Below, piece after piece: positions 7,656 to 14,858 of a DNA stretch of 40,830 nt (within the stretch, counting starts at the first letter, position 1; each line of letters begins with the position of its first letter). A model generated the notes under the pieces. It was not told the DNA's origin, made no database searches, and was given only the letters and a program-made list of their open reading frames with translations. The position numbers were made by a program, and so were the translations under genes. Source of the stretch: Methanobrevibacter sp. (lineage in GTDB: Archaea; Methanobacteriota; Methanobacteria; Methanobacteriales; Methanobacteriaceae); NCBI GenBank assembly GCA_017646885.1, contig JAGCLR010000199.1, positions 1-40,830 on the forward strand. Reading direction: 5' to 3'.

Positions 7656-8027
7656 ATGGAACACATCATTATCTTTTTCGGCCTTATTACATTTATCACA
7701 ATGATTCTCGGCGCCATCAATGCGCTGGTGTGGAAGAACGAAAATGCTGATTCTATCCTTGATTTCATTGTTCATATTTGTGCTGGCATTACTGGTGGTT
7801 TTGCTCTCTGTCTTTTGTTCGGACAAAATCACATTCTAAATGAACACGAATACAGAGAATACAAGGAACTGAAAAAGCAGTATATGGCTTCGCCTAATTT
7901 GTTCAATGCGAACAACCAAACATGCTGGAACATTAACGGTGCCAAGCATTGTGGTGATTTCACTTACGAAGATAACAAATCAAAAATTGAAGTCAAGAAT
8001 GGCTCAACAAACATCACGATAAAGTAA
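7656..8027 (+). CDS. Membrane protein, two helices, 123 aa
   Basis: Starts at ATG 7656 after CAGAAGGAGAATAGT. Two transmembrane segments (residues about 3-25 and 36-57) are followed by a soluble C-terminal domain with two Cys (QTCWNINGAKHCGD) that could form a disulfide if periplasmic. The topology of two helices plus a short soluble domain resembles spanin or superinfection-exclusion proteins, but there is no sequence support for either. Confidence 0.75.
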   Translation: MEHIIIFFGLITFITMILGAINALVWKNENADSILDFIVHICAGITGGFALCLLFGQNHILNEHEYREYKELKKQYMASPNLFNANNQTCWNINGAKHCGDFTYEDNKSKIEVKNGSTNITIK

Positions 8028-8037
8028 GGAGAAAACT

Positions 8038-8322
8038 ATGAATGATTTAATGGCTTGTTTGTTAAGTTTGGTTGGTATGTTCAGTTGCTTGGTTTGGCTC
8101 ATTTTCGGTGTGTTTGGAAACAGAATTTGCGAAAGGGCTACTGCCGCATTTGTTATGATTCTGCTTGGTTTGTGGAACATTCTAACGATTGTTGTCCGAA
8201 TGCTGTATCTTTCAAACACTTCTTTTGGAACTGGATTGAACATAACTGGTATTGTTTGTTTTGGTTTCATTATTCTAGTAAAGATTATTGAACTGGCTTG
8301 CTGTGACAAGAAATATGAGTAA
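8038..8322 (+). CDS. Membrane protein, three helices, 94 aa
   Basis: AAGGAGAAAACT precedes the ATG. Three hydrophobic segments (about residues 5-26, 35-56, 67-87) fill nearly the whole protein; the C-terminus is charged and Cys-containing (ELACCDKKYE). Unknown function. It forms a set with the membrane proteins at 7487 and 7656. Confidence 0.75.
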   Translation: MNDLMACLLSLVGMFSCLVWLIFGVFGNRICERATAAFVMILLGLWNILTIVVRMLYLSNTSFGTGLNITGIVCFGFIILVKIIELACCDKKYE

Positions 8323-8428
8323 AGAAATGAAAACACGATTTGTCCTGAATATGGATAGCACTATTCGGATAATGCAAAAACTAAAGGTAAAATTGCTTTT
8401 ACAAAAATTTAACATAGGAGAAAAGTAA
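8315..8428 (+). CDS. Possible 37-aa basic peptide
   Basis: An ORF starting at ATG 8315 (or 8327) fills the gap before the peptide gene at 8428 and overlaps both neighbours by a few bases. It is basic, ending KFNIGEK. There is no good ribosome binding site, and the last codons coincide with the next gene's TAGGAG. It contains an in-frame CGG at 8366. It may be only spacer. Confidence 0.3.
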   Translation: MSKEMKTRFVLNMDSTIRIMQKLKVKLLLQKFNIGEK

Positions 8429-8580
8429 TGAAAAAGAAAGTTTACATTAAGCCTGAAATGGAAATCGTAAATTGTGAATCACAGACTTCACTATTGGCAG
8501 GATCTGGCGAAAATCCATATTGGATAGAACCAGATGAACCAGAAGAAGGTTGCCAGTCTAATTGGTGGTGCGGTAAGTAA
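8428..8580 (+). CDS. 50-aa LLAGSG peptide, RiPP-precursor-like
   Basis: A strong TAGGAGAAAAGTA precedes the ATG. The peptide starts MKKKVYIKPEMEIV, then SLLAGSGENPYW, an acidic Pro/Glu stretch, and CQSNWWCGK. A basic KPEMEIV start plus LLAGSG resembles small peptides common in Bacteroidetes and Fibrobacteres, some annotated as natural-product precursors with a Gly cleavage site after the leader. If cleaved there, the core would be about 26 residues with two Cys. No modification or export enzyme is visible in the window, so the RiPP reading is tentative. It is last in its unit, before the terminator at 8605. Confidence 0.65.
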   Translation: MKKKVYIKPEMEIVNCESQTSLLAGSGENPYWIEPDEPEEGCQSNWWCGK

Positions 8581-8604
8581 ACAAAAATTTACCTGATTTT
8601 CACG

Positions 8605-8634
8605 AATACCCATTGACAAAGTGGGTATTTTTTT
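8605..8634 (+). terminator. Rho-independent terminator overlapping a promoter
   Basis: AATACCCA (8605-8612) pairs with TGGGTATT (8622-8629), followed by a T-tract to 8634. The nine-base loop is TTGACAAAG, so the loop is the -35 box of the next promoter. Confidence 0.8.
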
Positions 8635-8641
8635 CTATATT
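8613..8641 (+). promoter_or_regulatory. Sigma70-type promoter, TTGACA-N17-TATATT
   Basis: -35 at 8613-8618, exactly in the terminator loop; -10 TATATT at 8636-8641; 17-base spacer made of the hairpin 3' arm plus the T-tract. A degenerate version of the upstream palindrome (ATTTACCTGATT) sits at the usual 14-base distance. The leader has AGAGGTAACC before the ATG at 8670. Confidence 0.85.
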
Positions 8642-8669
8642 ATACTTAGAAACAAAAGAGAGGTAACCA

Positions 8670-8909
8670 ATGAACAGAAAAATCACGGCAGAAAATCTTA
8701 AAAATTTGAAAGACGGCGAAACGATTGAAACACCCCGCGGAACTTTTAAGATTGAACGATTCTGCTACCAGATTAACCTTTACAAAAATGGCGAATTGGT
8801 GAGCCGTGATTATTTGAGTGATTACCTGAATAACGATGGTCACGAAGCCGCTTGGGAACGTCTGTATAATCACCTGACAAAGTGGCTCAACTGGGAACTT
8901 GGTTACTAA
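8670..8909 (+). CDS. Hypothetical protein, 79 aa
   Basis: Unknown protein with an N-terminal NLKDGETIETPRGTFKIERF beta-like segment and a Trp-rich helical end (WERLYNHLTKWLNWEL). AGAGGTAACCA precedes the ATG. First gene after the promoter at 8613; its codons are more GC-rich than those of the DF-tail genes. Confidence 0.8.
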   Translation: MNRKITAENLKNLKDGETIETPRGTFKIERFCYQINLYKNGELVSRDYLSDYLNNDGHEAAWERLYNHLTKWLNWELGY

Positions 8910-8933
8910 TAAATTAAAACAAGAGGTACAACT

Positions 8934-9137
8934 ATGGCAAACAAGAAAAAGAAAAATTCCGCAAAAGAAAACGAACGTATGCGTAAAGAACGCATCGCTG
9001 GCTCTGACAATGGTCGCACTATGCGTACCCGCGTGGTGAAGGACAAGAAGAAGTACACTCGCAAGACCAAGCACAAGAATGCTGAAGATGGTCACGAAAT
9101 GGTTATGAACTTGTACAAAATTGTGTGGGGTAAATAA
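8934..9137 (+). CDS. Highly basic small protein, 67 aa
   Basis: About 40 percent Lys/Arg, with a Lys-rich first half (NKKKKNSAKEN) and no hydrophobic core. It could bind nucleic acid, as small basic phage proteins often do, but there is no diagnostic motif. ACAAGAGGTACAACT precedes the ATG, repeating the leader style of the promoter-proximal genes. The stop overlaps the next ATG (TAATG). Confidence 0.75.
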   Translation: MANKKKKNSAKENERMRKERIAGSDNGRTMRTRVVKDKKKYTRKTKHKNAEDGHEMVMNLYKIVWGK

Positions 9138-9406
9138 TGCCGAAATATGATTTTGTCCACCCGAAATTTAATCGTGGATTTGTTGAATTCCCAGTCAAAG
9201 AAGAACCACTGTTTGAAAAGTTCTGTAAATTGGCTCACCGCTATCGTGTGAATGTAATCAAGTCCCAGATGGTCATCACCACAAAGGACTATACGGCAAA
9301 GGTCTTTAATCGTTTTTCTTACATTGAAATTCGTAAGGATTGTAAGTCAATTATTCTCAAAAACGAGGAACAAATTAAACAGTATTTGGAAGGATTGCGT
9401 GGATGA
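9137..9406 (+). CDS. Hypothetical protein, 89 aa
   Basis: Small basic alpha/beta protein, unknown. It overlaps the previous stop by one base and the following ATG by four bases, linking the promoter at 8613 to the DF-tail array that begins at 9403. So the array is probably transcribed from 8613. Confidence 0.8.
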   Translation: MPKYDFVHPKFNRGFVEFPVKEEPLFEKFCKLAHRYRVNVIKSQMVITTKDYTAKVFNRFSYIEIRKDCKSIILKNEEQIKQYLEGLRG

Positions 9407-9780
9407 ATGATTTAGTTGATTTATCAACACTATTTTTCAAACTGGTAGAAGATTACCATTTGGAACTTCATTATTCCCAAGAAGCTAATTTGTATTCAAC
9501 CCGTATTCCTGGAGACCAAAATAAATTTGTTACACTCGCAGGTAGTTTGTTGAGTTTCGGCTATCTGTTTGGAACTGACCCATATCTTATGGTAGCACAA
9601 ACAATTTCAAGGAAAAATTTCTACACGAATAATTTGGTATATAAAATAAATTCCGAAGGTTTGGAAAAAGCCCTCCGAATGTATATTGAAGTTGTTATGC
9701 GAAAGTATGAAAAGTTGATGAAGAAATTGAAAGCAGAATATGAACAAAGTAGATTAGATAAAATTCAAGAGGATTTTTAA
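9403..9780 (+). CDS. Small DF-tail family protein, 125 aa
   Basis: First of eleven consecutive DF-tail genes. It has the family layout: N-terminal KLVEDYHLELHY, hydrophobic strand-like middle, then a C-terminal Glu/Lys coiled-coil-like helix ending RLDKIQEDF. ATGA overlap with the preceding gene. The codons for the tail provide AAGAGGA for the next start. Function unknown. Confidence 0.8.
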   Translation: MNDLVDLSTLFFKLVEDYHLELHYSQEANLYSTRIPGDQNKFVTLAGSLLSFGYLFGTDPYLMVAQTISRKNFYTNNLVYKINSEGLEKALRMYIEVVMRKYEKLMKKLKAEYEQSRLDKIQEDF

Positions 9781-10100
9781 TGAACTGTGTATTGCGTAAA
9801 TTGCTGGAACGGAATAATCTAGTAGAATATGAAGAAGGCAGCTGGTTTTATCCACCATACAGTTCAAAAAATTGGATTGTTGTGACTTATGATGATTGTA
9901 TTAGGTTCATTAACGGCTTTAACCTTACTAAAGACAATAAAATAAACGATTATGGTTACAGTGTTCAATACAAATTAACTGAATACGCATTTATTGACCG
10001 AAGAGTAAAAGAGTTGATTAGAGAATTTAATCAGATAGCCAGAGAACAGAAAGACAGACAAATTCAAGCAAAATTGGATAACATTAAGAAGGATTTTTGA
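9780..10100 (+). CDS. Small DF-tail family protein, 106 aa
   Basis: N-terminal LLERNNLVEYEEGSWFY parallels the next gene's KLQELGLREDKDGYWYY, which supports a paralogous origin by tandem duplication. Ends KLDNIKKDF. It overlaps both neighbours by one base. Codon 11 is an ordinary CGG Arg (9810-9812), where the +1 frame closes after three codons. Confidence 0.8.
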   Translation: MNCVLRKLLERNNLVEYEEGSWFYPPYSSKNWIVVTYDDCIRFINGFNLTKDNKINDYGYSVQYKLTEYAFIDRRVKELIREFNQIAREQKDRQIQAKLDNIKKDF

Positions 10101-10441
10101 TGTATTCGCCAAAAATTACAAGCGAAAAATTAAGAAATAAATTACAAGAATTAGGCCTTCGTGAAGATAAAGATGGCTATTGGTATTATGACCCGTTCAA
10201 CATTGACGATTGGATGATTGCCTCGTATGAAGACGAAGTAAGAGTATCAACAAAAGTTACTGTTGATAAAAATGGTGAAGGTTATTTTGAAGGACTTGGT
10301 GATACATTAAATTGTGTTGATGACGAAGATAAAATTTTAGCACAAGTTAATAAACTGTTGAACCAAGTTAAGAGAATGGAACTGACTAAAAAGAAAAAGA
10401 AAATGAAAATGCGAATGAATAAACTTAAAAAGGATTTCTAA
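10100..10441 (+). CDS. Small DF-tail family protein, 113 aa
   Basis: Starts at ATG 10100 overlapping the previous TGA; AAGAAGGA in the previous tail is the binding site. Contains LQELGLREDKDGYWYYDPF, closely matching the equivalent part of the protein at 9780 and of 16800. The last 25 residues are strikingly Lys/Met-rich and end MNKLKKDF. Unknown function. Confidence 0.8.
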   Translation: MYSPKITSEKLRNKLQELGLREDKDGYWYYDPFNIDDWMIASYEDEVRVSTKVTVDKNGEGYFEGLGDTLNCVDDEDKILAQVNKLLNQVKRMELTKKKKKMKMRMNKLKKDF

Positions 10442-10797
10442 TGAATTCGGAAATGAAACGAATTATTGAATATGCCAGCACATTGGGAATTGTAGAACTT
10501 CCTGAGCCTACTTTTTCTTTGGTAGCGAAAGGTACTTATTATGGATTGCCTGGTTTGGTTGAAACTGCGTGGATAATTAGAATTCATAATAAAGAAAAGG
10601 AAATGGACATCGTTAAAAATGCCTATATTACCAGTGACCATCTCGTTATGACTTCGCAAGCAGTTGAATACACTTCATTGAATTGGAAGTATAATTTGAA
10701 AAAGCTTGTTAGGAAAATCCGAAAATTGGAATTGGAAGTTAAAAAACTAGAAGAAAACGCACGAATTGAAAAAATGGAGAAAGACTTTAATGACTAA
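10441..10797 (+). CDS. Small DF-tail family protein, 118 aa
   Basis: N-terminal YASTLGIVELPEP carries the family L-G-[IL] element. A clear coiled-coil-like helix (residues about 82-114, repeated KKL/RKL heptads) leads to EKMEKDFND. TAATG overlap with the gene before and eight bases of overlap with the gene after. Unknown function. Confidence 0.8.
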   Translation: MNSEMKRIIEYASTLGIVELPEPTFSLVAKGTYYGLPGLVETAWIIRIHNKEKEMDIVKNAYITSDHLVMTSQAVEYTSLNWKYNLKKLVRKIRKLELEVKKLEENARIEKMEKDFND

Positions 10798-11191
10798 AAA
10801 AGAATTTCTACGCATTTGTAAAAAATATAATCTGGTCACTAAACAAGAACCAGATTGGGAAAGTAGCATTTATATTTCTGCTTATCTTCCAGGAATGGTA
10901 TATGACCAGGACGATGAAGATAATGACAGTTTAGCTGATTTTGAAGCAGAATCCTGGGATGACGATAACGGAAAAGTACAAATGTATAGTGGTTTGGAAA
11001 CTGAGTATAATGCTTCAAAACACACTACAACATACAGCTATGATAATCTACCAGTTGTATATGTTACTATACAGAGTGAATTTGAACAAATTGTAGCTGG
11101 CATAATGAAGCGTTATGAAACTATGAAATTGCTGGATAAGAAAGAATACGAAAGAAACAAACTAATTAAACTGCAAACGGACTTTGAATGA
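10790..11191 (+). CDS. Small DF-tail family protein, 133 aa
   Basis: The ATG at 10790 is chosen because it follows GGAGAAAGAC in the previous tail; an upstream in-frame ATG at 10766 lies deep inside the previous gene. N-terminal ICKKYNLVTKQEP matches the family. An acidic central segment (Asp/Glu, residues about 40-60) is unusual among the paralogues. Ends KLIKLQTDFE. Confidence 0.75.
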   Translation: MTKKEFLRICKKYNLVTKQEPDWESSIYISAYLPGMVYDQDDEDNDSLADFEAESWDDDNGKVQMYSGLETEYNASKHTTTYSYDNLPVVYVTIQSEFEQIVAGIMKRYETMKLLDKKEYERNKLIKLQTDFE

Positions 11192-11487
11192 CTTACAGAG
11201 AGTATATTAGATTAACTGAAAATTTTGGTCTTGAACGAAAAGACGCAGTTTGCTATTATATGGGTCACGGGGTTTGTATCTTTTGGTTTGATACTTCAAA
11301 TGCTATAATGAATGAAACGGAATTGCTAAATCATACTGGCATTGTTAAAATGGTAAATGACTGTGAAATTGTAAATGAAAGCACAGATAAAGAAACAATT
11401 AGAAATTTCATAATCAAACGAATGGAAGACATTAAAGCCATTAAGGTTAATAAAAAACTAAAAACGATGGAGAAGGATTTTGAGTAA
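11188..11487 (+). CDS. Small DF-tail family protein, 99 aa
   Basis: N-terminal RLTENFGLERKDAV closely matches LVGEFGLEKTDYR of the protein at 379, showing that the scattered copies are related. Ends KLKTMEKDFE. ATGA overlap with the previous gene. Unknown function. Confidence 0.8.
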   Translation: MTYREYIRLTENFGLERKDAVCYYMGHGVCIFWFDTSNAIMNETELLNHTGIVKMVNDCEIVNESTDKETIRNFIIKRMEDIKAIKVNKKLKTMEKDFE

Positions 11488-11842
11488 ATTAAAAGAACAA
11501 TTTTTAGAAGTATTGAAAGACGAACCTCGTATTACAACTAAACAAGAATATGATGGATATATAACTGTTTTTATTCAAGGATTGGAAGAAGACGAAGGTT
11601 GGTGTTGTTTTGCCGAAGAAGATGACGAAATCCGAATTAACGGAGATATAGGCATCAAGACAAATTATAAAGAAGCTTGGATGGAGAGTGATGTTTCTTA
11701 TGACGGGTGTATAATTGTTAAATCTATTAAACCCTTCAAAAAGTATTTAAAATTTGCTTTGGGTGTTGCTGCGATTTTTGAACAAGCTACCAAACAAATT
11801 AAAAACCTTCAACGATTGGATAAATTGGAAGATGACTTTTGA
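11480..11842 (+). CDS. Small DF-tail family protein with TTG start, 120 aa
   Basis: No in-frame ATG occurs until about codon 67, but TTG at 11480 follows GGAGAAGGA in the previous tail and gives a full-length family member (LEVLKDEPRITT at the start, RLDKLEDDF at the end). The middle is very acidic. The TTG overlaps the previous gene by eight bases. Unknown function. Confidence 0.7.
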   Translation: MSKLKEQFLEVLKDEPRITTKQEYDGYITVFIQGLEEDEGWCCFAEEDDEIRINGDIGIKTNYKEAWMESDVSYDGCIIVKSIKPFKKYLKFALGVAAIFEQATKQIKNLQRLDKLEDDF

Positions 11843-12107
11843 TGAATTTCGTTCACTGAAAACTAATAAAAAGTATGATGAATATACTGATATAATGTTT
11901 AAAACACTTTATCAGTTGGGTCCTGCTACTTGGTGTTCCGATATACAAACAAAGAAATTAGTCCTTGTAAAATGGAAAGAAAGTGCGATTAGATATAAAG
12001 ACATTTCACTAGCCGAAGAAATAGAAAGGCGTAAACAGTATCAACTGTTAAACAAAATGTACAAAACACAAGAAAGACTGGAGCAAATGAACGATGATTT
12101 TCAATAA
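11832..12107 (+). CDS. Small DF-tail family protein, 91 aa
   Basis: The ATG at 11832 sits inside the previous tail codons (GGAAGATGACTTTT), so the DF sequence of one protein encodes MTF of the next. Shorter than its sisters, with a helical C-terminal half ending RLEQMNDDFQ. It overlaps the next gene by 14 bases. Unknown function. Confidence 0.7.
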   Translation: MTFDEFRSLKTNKKYDEYTDIMFKTLYQLGPATWCSDIQTKKLVLVKWKESAIRYKDISLAEEIERRKQYQLLNKMYKTQERLEQMNDDFQ

Positions 12108-12402
12108 CTTATCTGACATTGAACGAATGGTAAAGAATTATGGATTTGAACTTGAGAAGGGTTATGAATCCGACATTACTTCCTATTATGTGAATTACGA
12201 ACATTATTCAGTTGCTCGGGTTTGGATGCATAATAGACTGAAGCAGTACAAAATTTATTATGAAGAACCTATTAAGAACTATGAACATCTTGAATTTTGC
12301 GATGATGAAAAGTTTGAATCGTATTTAAGGATTGTTATACAAAAGAAAAAGAAAGAAAAACTTAAAAAGAAATTAGCAGATATTAAAAAGGATTTTAGAT
12401 GA
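12094..12402 (+). CDS. Small DF-tail family protein, 102 aa
   Basis: N-terminal MVKNYGFELEKGYES matches the family [FY]-G-[FL] element; aromatic middle; Lys-rich helix ending KLADIKKDFR. It contains an ordinary CGG Arg at codon 42 (12217-12219). ATGA overlap with the next gene. Unknown function. Confidence 0.75.
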   Translation: MIFNNLSDIERMVKNYGFELEKGYESDITSYYVNYEHYSVARVWMHNRLKQYKIYYEEPIKNYEHLEFCDDEKFESYLRIVIQKKKKEKLKKKLADIKKDFR

Positions 12403-12899
12403 ACGAAAATCATTTTGCCAAATTAGCAAAGAAGTCGCCTTATTACTTCTATATTATGGAAACACATTCAGGTGGCGGTTGGGTAAGGAATGAAAATGGA
12501 ACTCCTTGGTTAGATGAATTCGGAAAAACGCATTTTATTCCTTCTAAAAAGCATTATATTATTAGAGCTTATGTTGATGTGAATAAAAGACATTATAAAA
12601 AACTAGAAAATCACGGTGGTGGTTCAATTTATTTTACTTTTAATTTGGAAGAAGACTCAAAAATTAAAATGCACATTTACAGTTACAGTGACGAAGTTCA
12701 TAAAATTGTAAATGATTTTTTGGGCTTGGAAAAATACATTTCTTATGGCGAATTTAAAAAGATTTGTAAAAACGGACTTAGTGTTTCAAAGAAACAGCTA
12801 GATGAATGGTGTGCTGAACAGATTAAAATTAACAAAGAAAAAGCTGAAGCATACAAACTAAAGAAAATGAATGAGGACTTTGACGATGGAACAGATTGA
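12399..12899 (+). CDS. DF-tail family protein, 166 aa
   Basis: One of the longest members. The N-terminal half has Gly/His-rich turns (HSGGGWVRNENG and NHGGGS), then a helical C-terminus ending KLKKMNEDFDDGTD, with six residues after the DF. AAAAAGGA in the previous tail precedes the ATG. It overlaps the next gene by 14 bases. Unknown function. Confidence 0.75.
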   Translation: MNENHFAKLAKKSPYYFYIMETHSGGGWVRNENGTPWLDEFGKTHFIPSKKHYIIRAYVDVNKRHYKKLENHGGGSIYFTFNLEEDSKIKMHIYSYSDEVHKIVNDFLGLEKYISYGEFKKICKNGLSVSKKQLDEWCAEQIKINKEKAEAYKLKKMNEDFDDGTD

Positions 12900-13215
12900 T
12901 TTACAGAAACTCTGCGAAGAGTGCGGTGTATTTTATAAAAAACACGAACATAATGAAGAACTCGGTTATTATGGTGGTCTAGTAATTCTTAAATATGACC
13001 CAAATAACATTGTTCCTGAATACAGAGATTATATATTTGTGATGTCAGATGCGGACTGGAACGGCAGTCAAATTTATTATGGAAAAGCCAAAAAGGTCTA
13101 TAATGACGAATACAATATAGATTTTATTAAAAGGACATTAACGAATACAATTATTAAATACAAGCAGATAAAACAAGAACAGAAAGAAAAGAAGTTACAG
13201 AAAGATTTTGAGTAA
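12886..13215 (+). CDS. Small DF-tail family protein, 109 aa
   Basis: Last of the array. The ATG at 12886 follows GAGGACTTTGACG. N-terminal LCEECGVFYKKHEH; middle with YYGGLVILKYDP; C-terminal Lys/Glu/Gln helix ending KKLQKDFE. The palindrome and promoter region at 13228-13282 begin just after its stop. Confidence 0.8.
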   Translation: MEQIDLQKLCEECGVFYKKHEHNEELGYYGGLVILKYDPNNIVPEYRDYIFVMSDADWNGSQIYYGKAKKVYNDEYNIDFIKRTLTNTIIKYKQIKQEQKEKKLQKDFE

Positions 13216-13227
13216 TTGTAAAGAAAA

Positions 13228-13239
13228 TTTTACATAAAA
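13228..13239. repeat. Palindrome TTTTACATAAAA upstream of promoter, copy 3
   Basis: Third exact copy, again ending 14 bases before a TTGACA (13240-13253 is the gap). Confidence 0.6.
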
Positions 13240-13242
13240 ACG

Positions 13243-13276
13243 CAGTTTGTCTATTGACAGACTGTTATTATTTTTC
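13243..13276 (+). terminator. Terminator-like hairpin overlapping a promoter
   Basis: CAGTTTGTC (13243-13251) pairs with GACAGACTG (13256-13264) with one G-U pair and a TATT loop, followed by a T-rich stretch (TTATTATTTTT). The -35 TTGACA (13254-13259) runs from the loop into the 3' arm. The T-tract is interrupted, so termination may be weaker than at 8605. Confidence 0.5.
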
Positions 13277-13282
13277 TATATT
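13254..13282 (+). promoter_or_regulatory. Sigma70-type promoter, TTGACA-N17-TATATT
   Basis: -35 at 13254-13259, -10 at 13277-13282, 17-base spacer. The leader carries AAAGAGAGGTAACAGA ahead of the ATG at 13309. It likely drives the RNA-ligase unit. Confidence 0.85.
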
Positions 13283-13308
13283 ATACAATGTAAAAGAGAG
13301 GTAACAGA

Positions 13309-13566
13309 ATGAACGATTGTGTAAAAACTTCTATTGCGGATTTGGTTGTTGAATCCAAACTGAAGCCTTGTGGCTGGCTTGACGATTTCACCTATGTTTT
13401 CGGAAAGGACAATTATACTGCTCCCGAAGAAATGAAGGATGGTGTACGAATTAAGCCGGTTGATTGGCACGTTTACGAAGTGAATGACATTATCGGTGGT
13501 CGCATTTTTGAAACTGAATTTTTAATGTTTGAAGAAATTTTGGAACGATACGGGAGAGAAAATTAA
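13309..13566 (+). CDS. Hypothetical protein, 85 aa
   Basis: Unknown small acidic protein (PCGWLDDFTYVFG, DWHVYEVNDIIGG). AGAGGTAACAGA precedes the ATG. It is the first gene after the promoter and abuts the RNA ligase start. Confidence 0.8.
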   Translation: MNDCVKTSIADLVVESKLKPCGWLDDFTYVFGKDNYTAPEEMKDGVRIKPVDWHVYEVNDIIGGRIFETEFLMFEEILERYGREN

Positions 13567-14721
13567 ATGACAACTTTACCAACATTACAAGAATTTTTAA
13601 AAGCTGAAAAATTGGGCAGAGTATCTGCTCACCGACAGAATGGTTTGATTGGTTTCAAATACACGAATGAAACCATCTACGCTCAGGACTGGGACATTGT
13701 AACCTTAAATGCCCGTGGTATTGCGTTCAACGAAAAGACCGGTGAAGTTTATGCTCGTCCGTTTAAGAAATTCTTTAATTATCAGGAATTCTTCACTGAT
13801 GCCGGCGAACATTCTGCTTTATACGAAATGTTACCAACTGAATGGAAACCGGACATTACAGGTCATGCTCGTTATATGGAAAAACTTGACGGTTCTCTCG
13901 GCATTGTTTTCTATAACTGGTTGACTGAAAAGTGGCAAGTTAAGACGGGTGGCTCGTTTGATTCCGAACAAGCTATCTGGGCACAAAAGTGGTTTGACGA
14001 AAACATCTCTACATTGTTTTTGATACAGAACAGAACTTATTTGTTTGAAATTATCTCTAATGAGGACATTCATCCTATTCATTACGATTTTGAAGGAATG
14101 GTTTTGTTATCTGTAATCTCAAATGTAACTGGTGAAGAATACCCACTTTCCGTAATTAAAGAAACTGCGGAATTGTTGAAATGCCGAATGGCTGAAATCT
14201 ACGATTTCTCAGATTTCAATGAGGCAGTTGCGTGGGCAAAGAAATTGCCGAAGACCCAGGAAGGTTTGGTTATTACATTTGACAACGGTTTCAAGTGTAA
14301 GGCTAAATCTGATGATTGGTGTCAGTTGGCGAAAATGTTTGAAGGAATGACAAAATGGAACATTTGGGTCTGCTATGATGTTGAAAGGGACTTCTTTCAC
14401 GCACACGTGGATAAGCACAATGCTTACAAACCCATAGATGACGAAGTTCTGTTTATTCCTGAAGAACTCGGGGACATCCGTAAATATGCGGAAACTGTGC
14501 GTTCCGAAGTAGAACGATTGACGGAATACTCTATCGTATTGGCTAAAAAGGCCCAGCAAATGACGTGTGAGCGACGTTTGCAATACGAATGGGTAAACAC
14601 TAATCATCCTACTTTAATGCCAGCAATAATGAAGTCCTTGGACTACTTGAATGGTAAAGCAAAATACTTGTATATCCGTCAGGTTGTTCATAAACTCATT
14701 AAACCCCAGGCGGAGGAATAA
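13567..14721 (+). CDS. rnlA: T4 Rnl1-like RNA ligase, 384 aa
   Basis: ATP-dependent RNA ligase of the Rnl1 type, which joins 5'-phosphate and 3'-hydroxyl RNA ends and in T4 repairs cleaved tRNA anticodon loops. The adenylated lysine lies in K106-L-D-G109-S, close to K99 of T4 Rnl1. Upstream LNARGIAF and ARPFKKFFN are characteristic; TYLFEII, EGLVITF and KCKAKS match nucleotidyltransferase motifs IIIa, IV and V. Its 384 residues compare with 374 in T4, so it is full length. The kinase at 15268 could supply 5'-phosphates. The start directly follows the previous stop, with GGGAGAGAA upstream. Confidence 0.92.
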   Translation: MTTLPTLQEFLKAEKLGRVSAHRQNGLIGFKYTNETIYAQDWDIVTLNARGIAFNEKTGEVYARPFKKFFNYQEFFTDAGEHSALYEMLPTEWKPDITGHARYMEKLDGSLGIVFYNWLTEKWQVKTGGSFDSEQAIWAQKWFDENISTLFLIQNRTYLFEIISNEDIHPIHYDFEGMVLLSVISNVTGEEYPLSVIKETAELLKCRMAEIYDFSDFNEAVAWAKKLPKTQEGLVITFDNGFKCKAKSDDWCQLAKMFEGMTKWNIWVCYDVERDFFHAHVDKHNAYKPIDDEVLFIPEELGDIRKYAETVRSEVERLTEYSIVLAKKAQQMTCERRLQYEWVNTNHPTLMPAIMKSLDYLNGKAKYLYIRQVVHKLIKPQAEE

Positions 14722-14729
14722 GATAAGTT

Positions 14730-14759
14730 TGGGTGAACACAAAATTTGTGATTTACCCA
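14730..14759 (+). terminator. Stem-loop after RNA ligase gene
   Basis: TGGGTGAA pairs with TTTACCCA (one G-U), then after a bulged A an inner CACAA/TTGTG stem closes a three-base loop. The T-run that should follow is broken (TACTAATTTTGTTT), so this may be a terminator, an mRNA-stabilising hairpin, or an operator. The inner CACAAAATTTGTG is itself nearly palindromic. Confidence 0.45.
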
Positions 14760-14781
14760 TACTAATTTTGTTTAAATTTTC

Positions 14782-14845
14782 TATATTGTTTATTTAGCCA
14801 AAATAAATAGCAGTCAAATAACATTATAAATAAATAGAACTGCTA
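14782..14845 (+). promoter_or_regulatory. -10-like TATATT and leader inverted repeat
   Basis: TTTTCTATATT (-10-like at 14782-14787) matches the window's -10 style but has no TTGACA at 17 bases. Downstream, TAGCAGT (14808-14814) and ACTGCTA (14839-14845) are perfect inverted arms around an AT-rich 24-base loop, in the leader of the gene at 14859. Possible transcript hairpin or protein-binding site. Confidence 0.4.
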
Positions 14846-14858
14846 GAATGGAGAAAAA

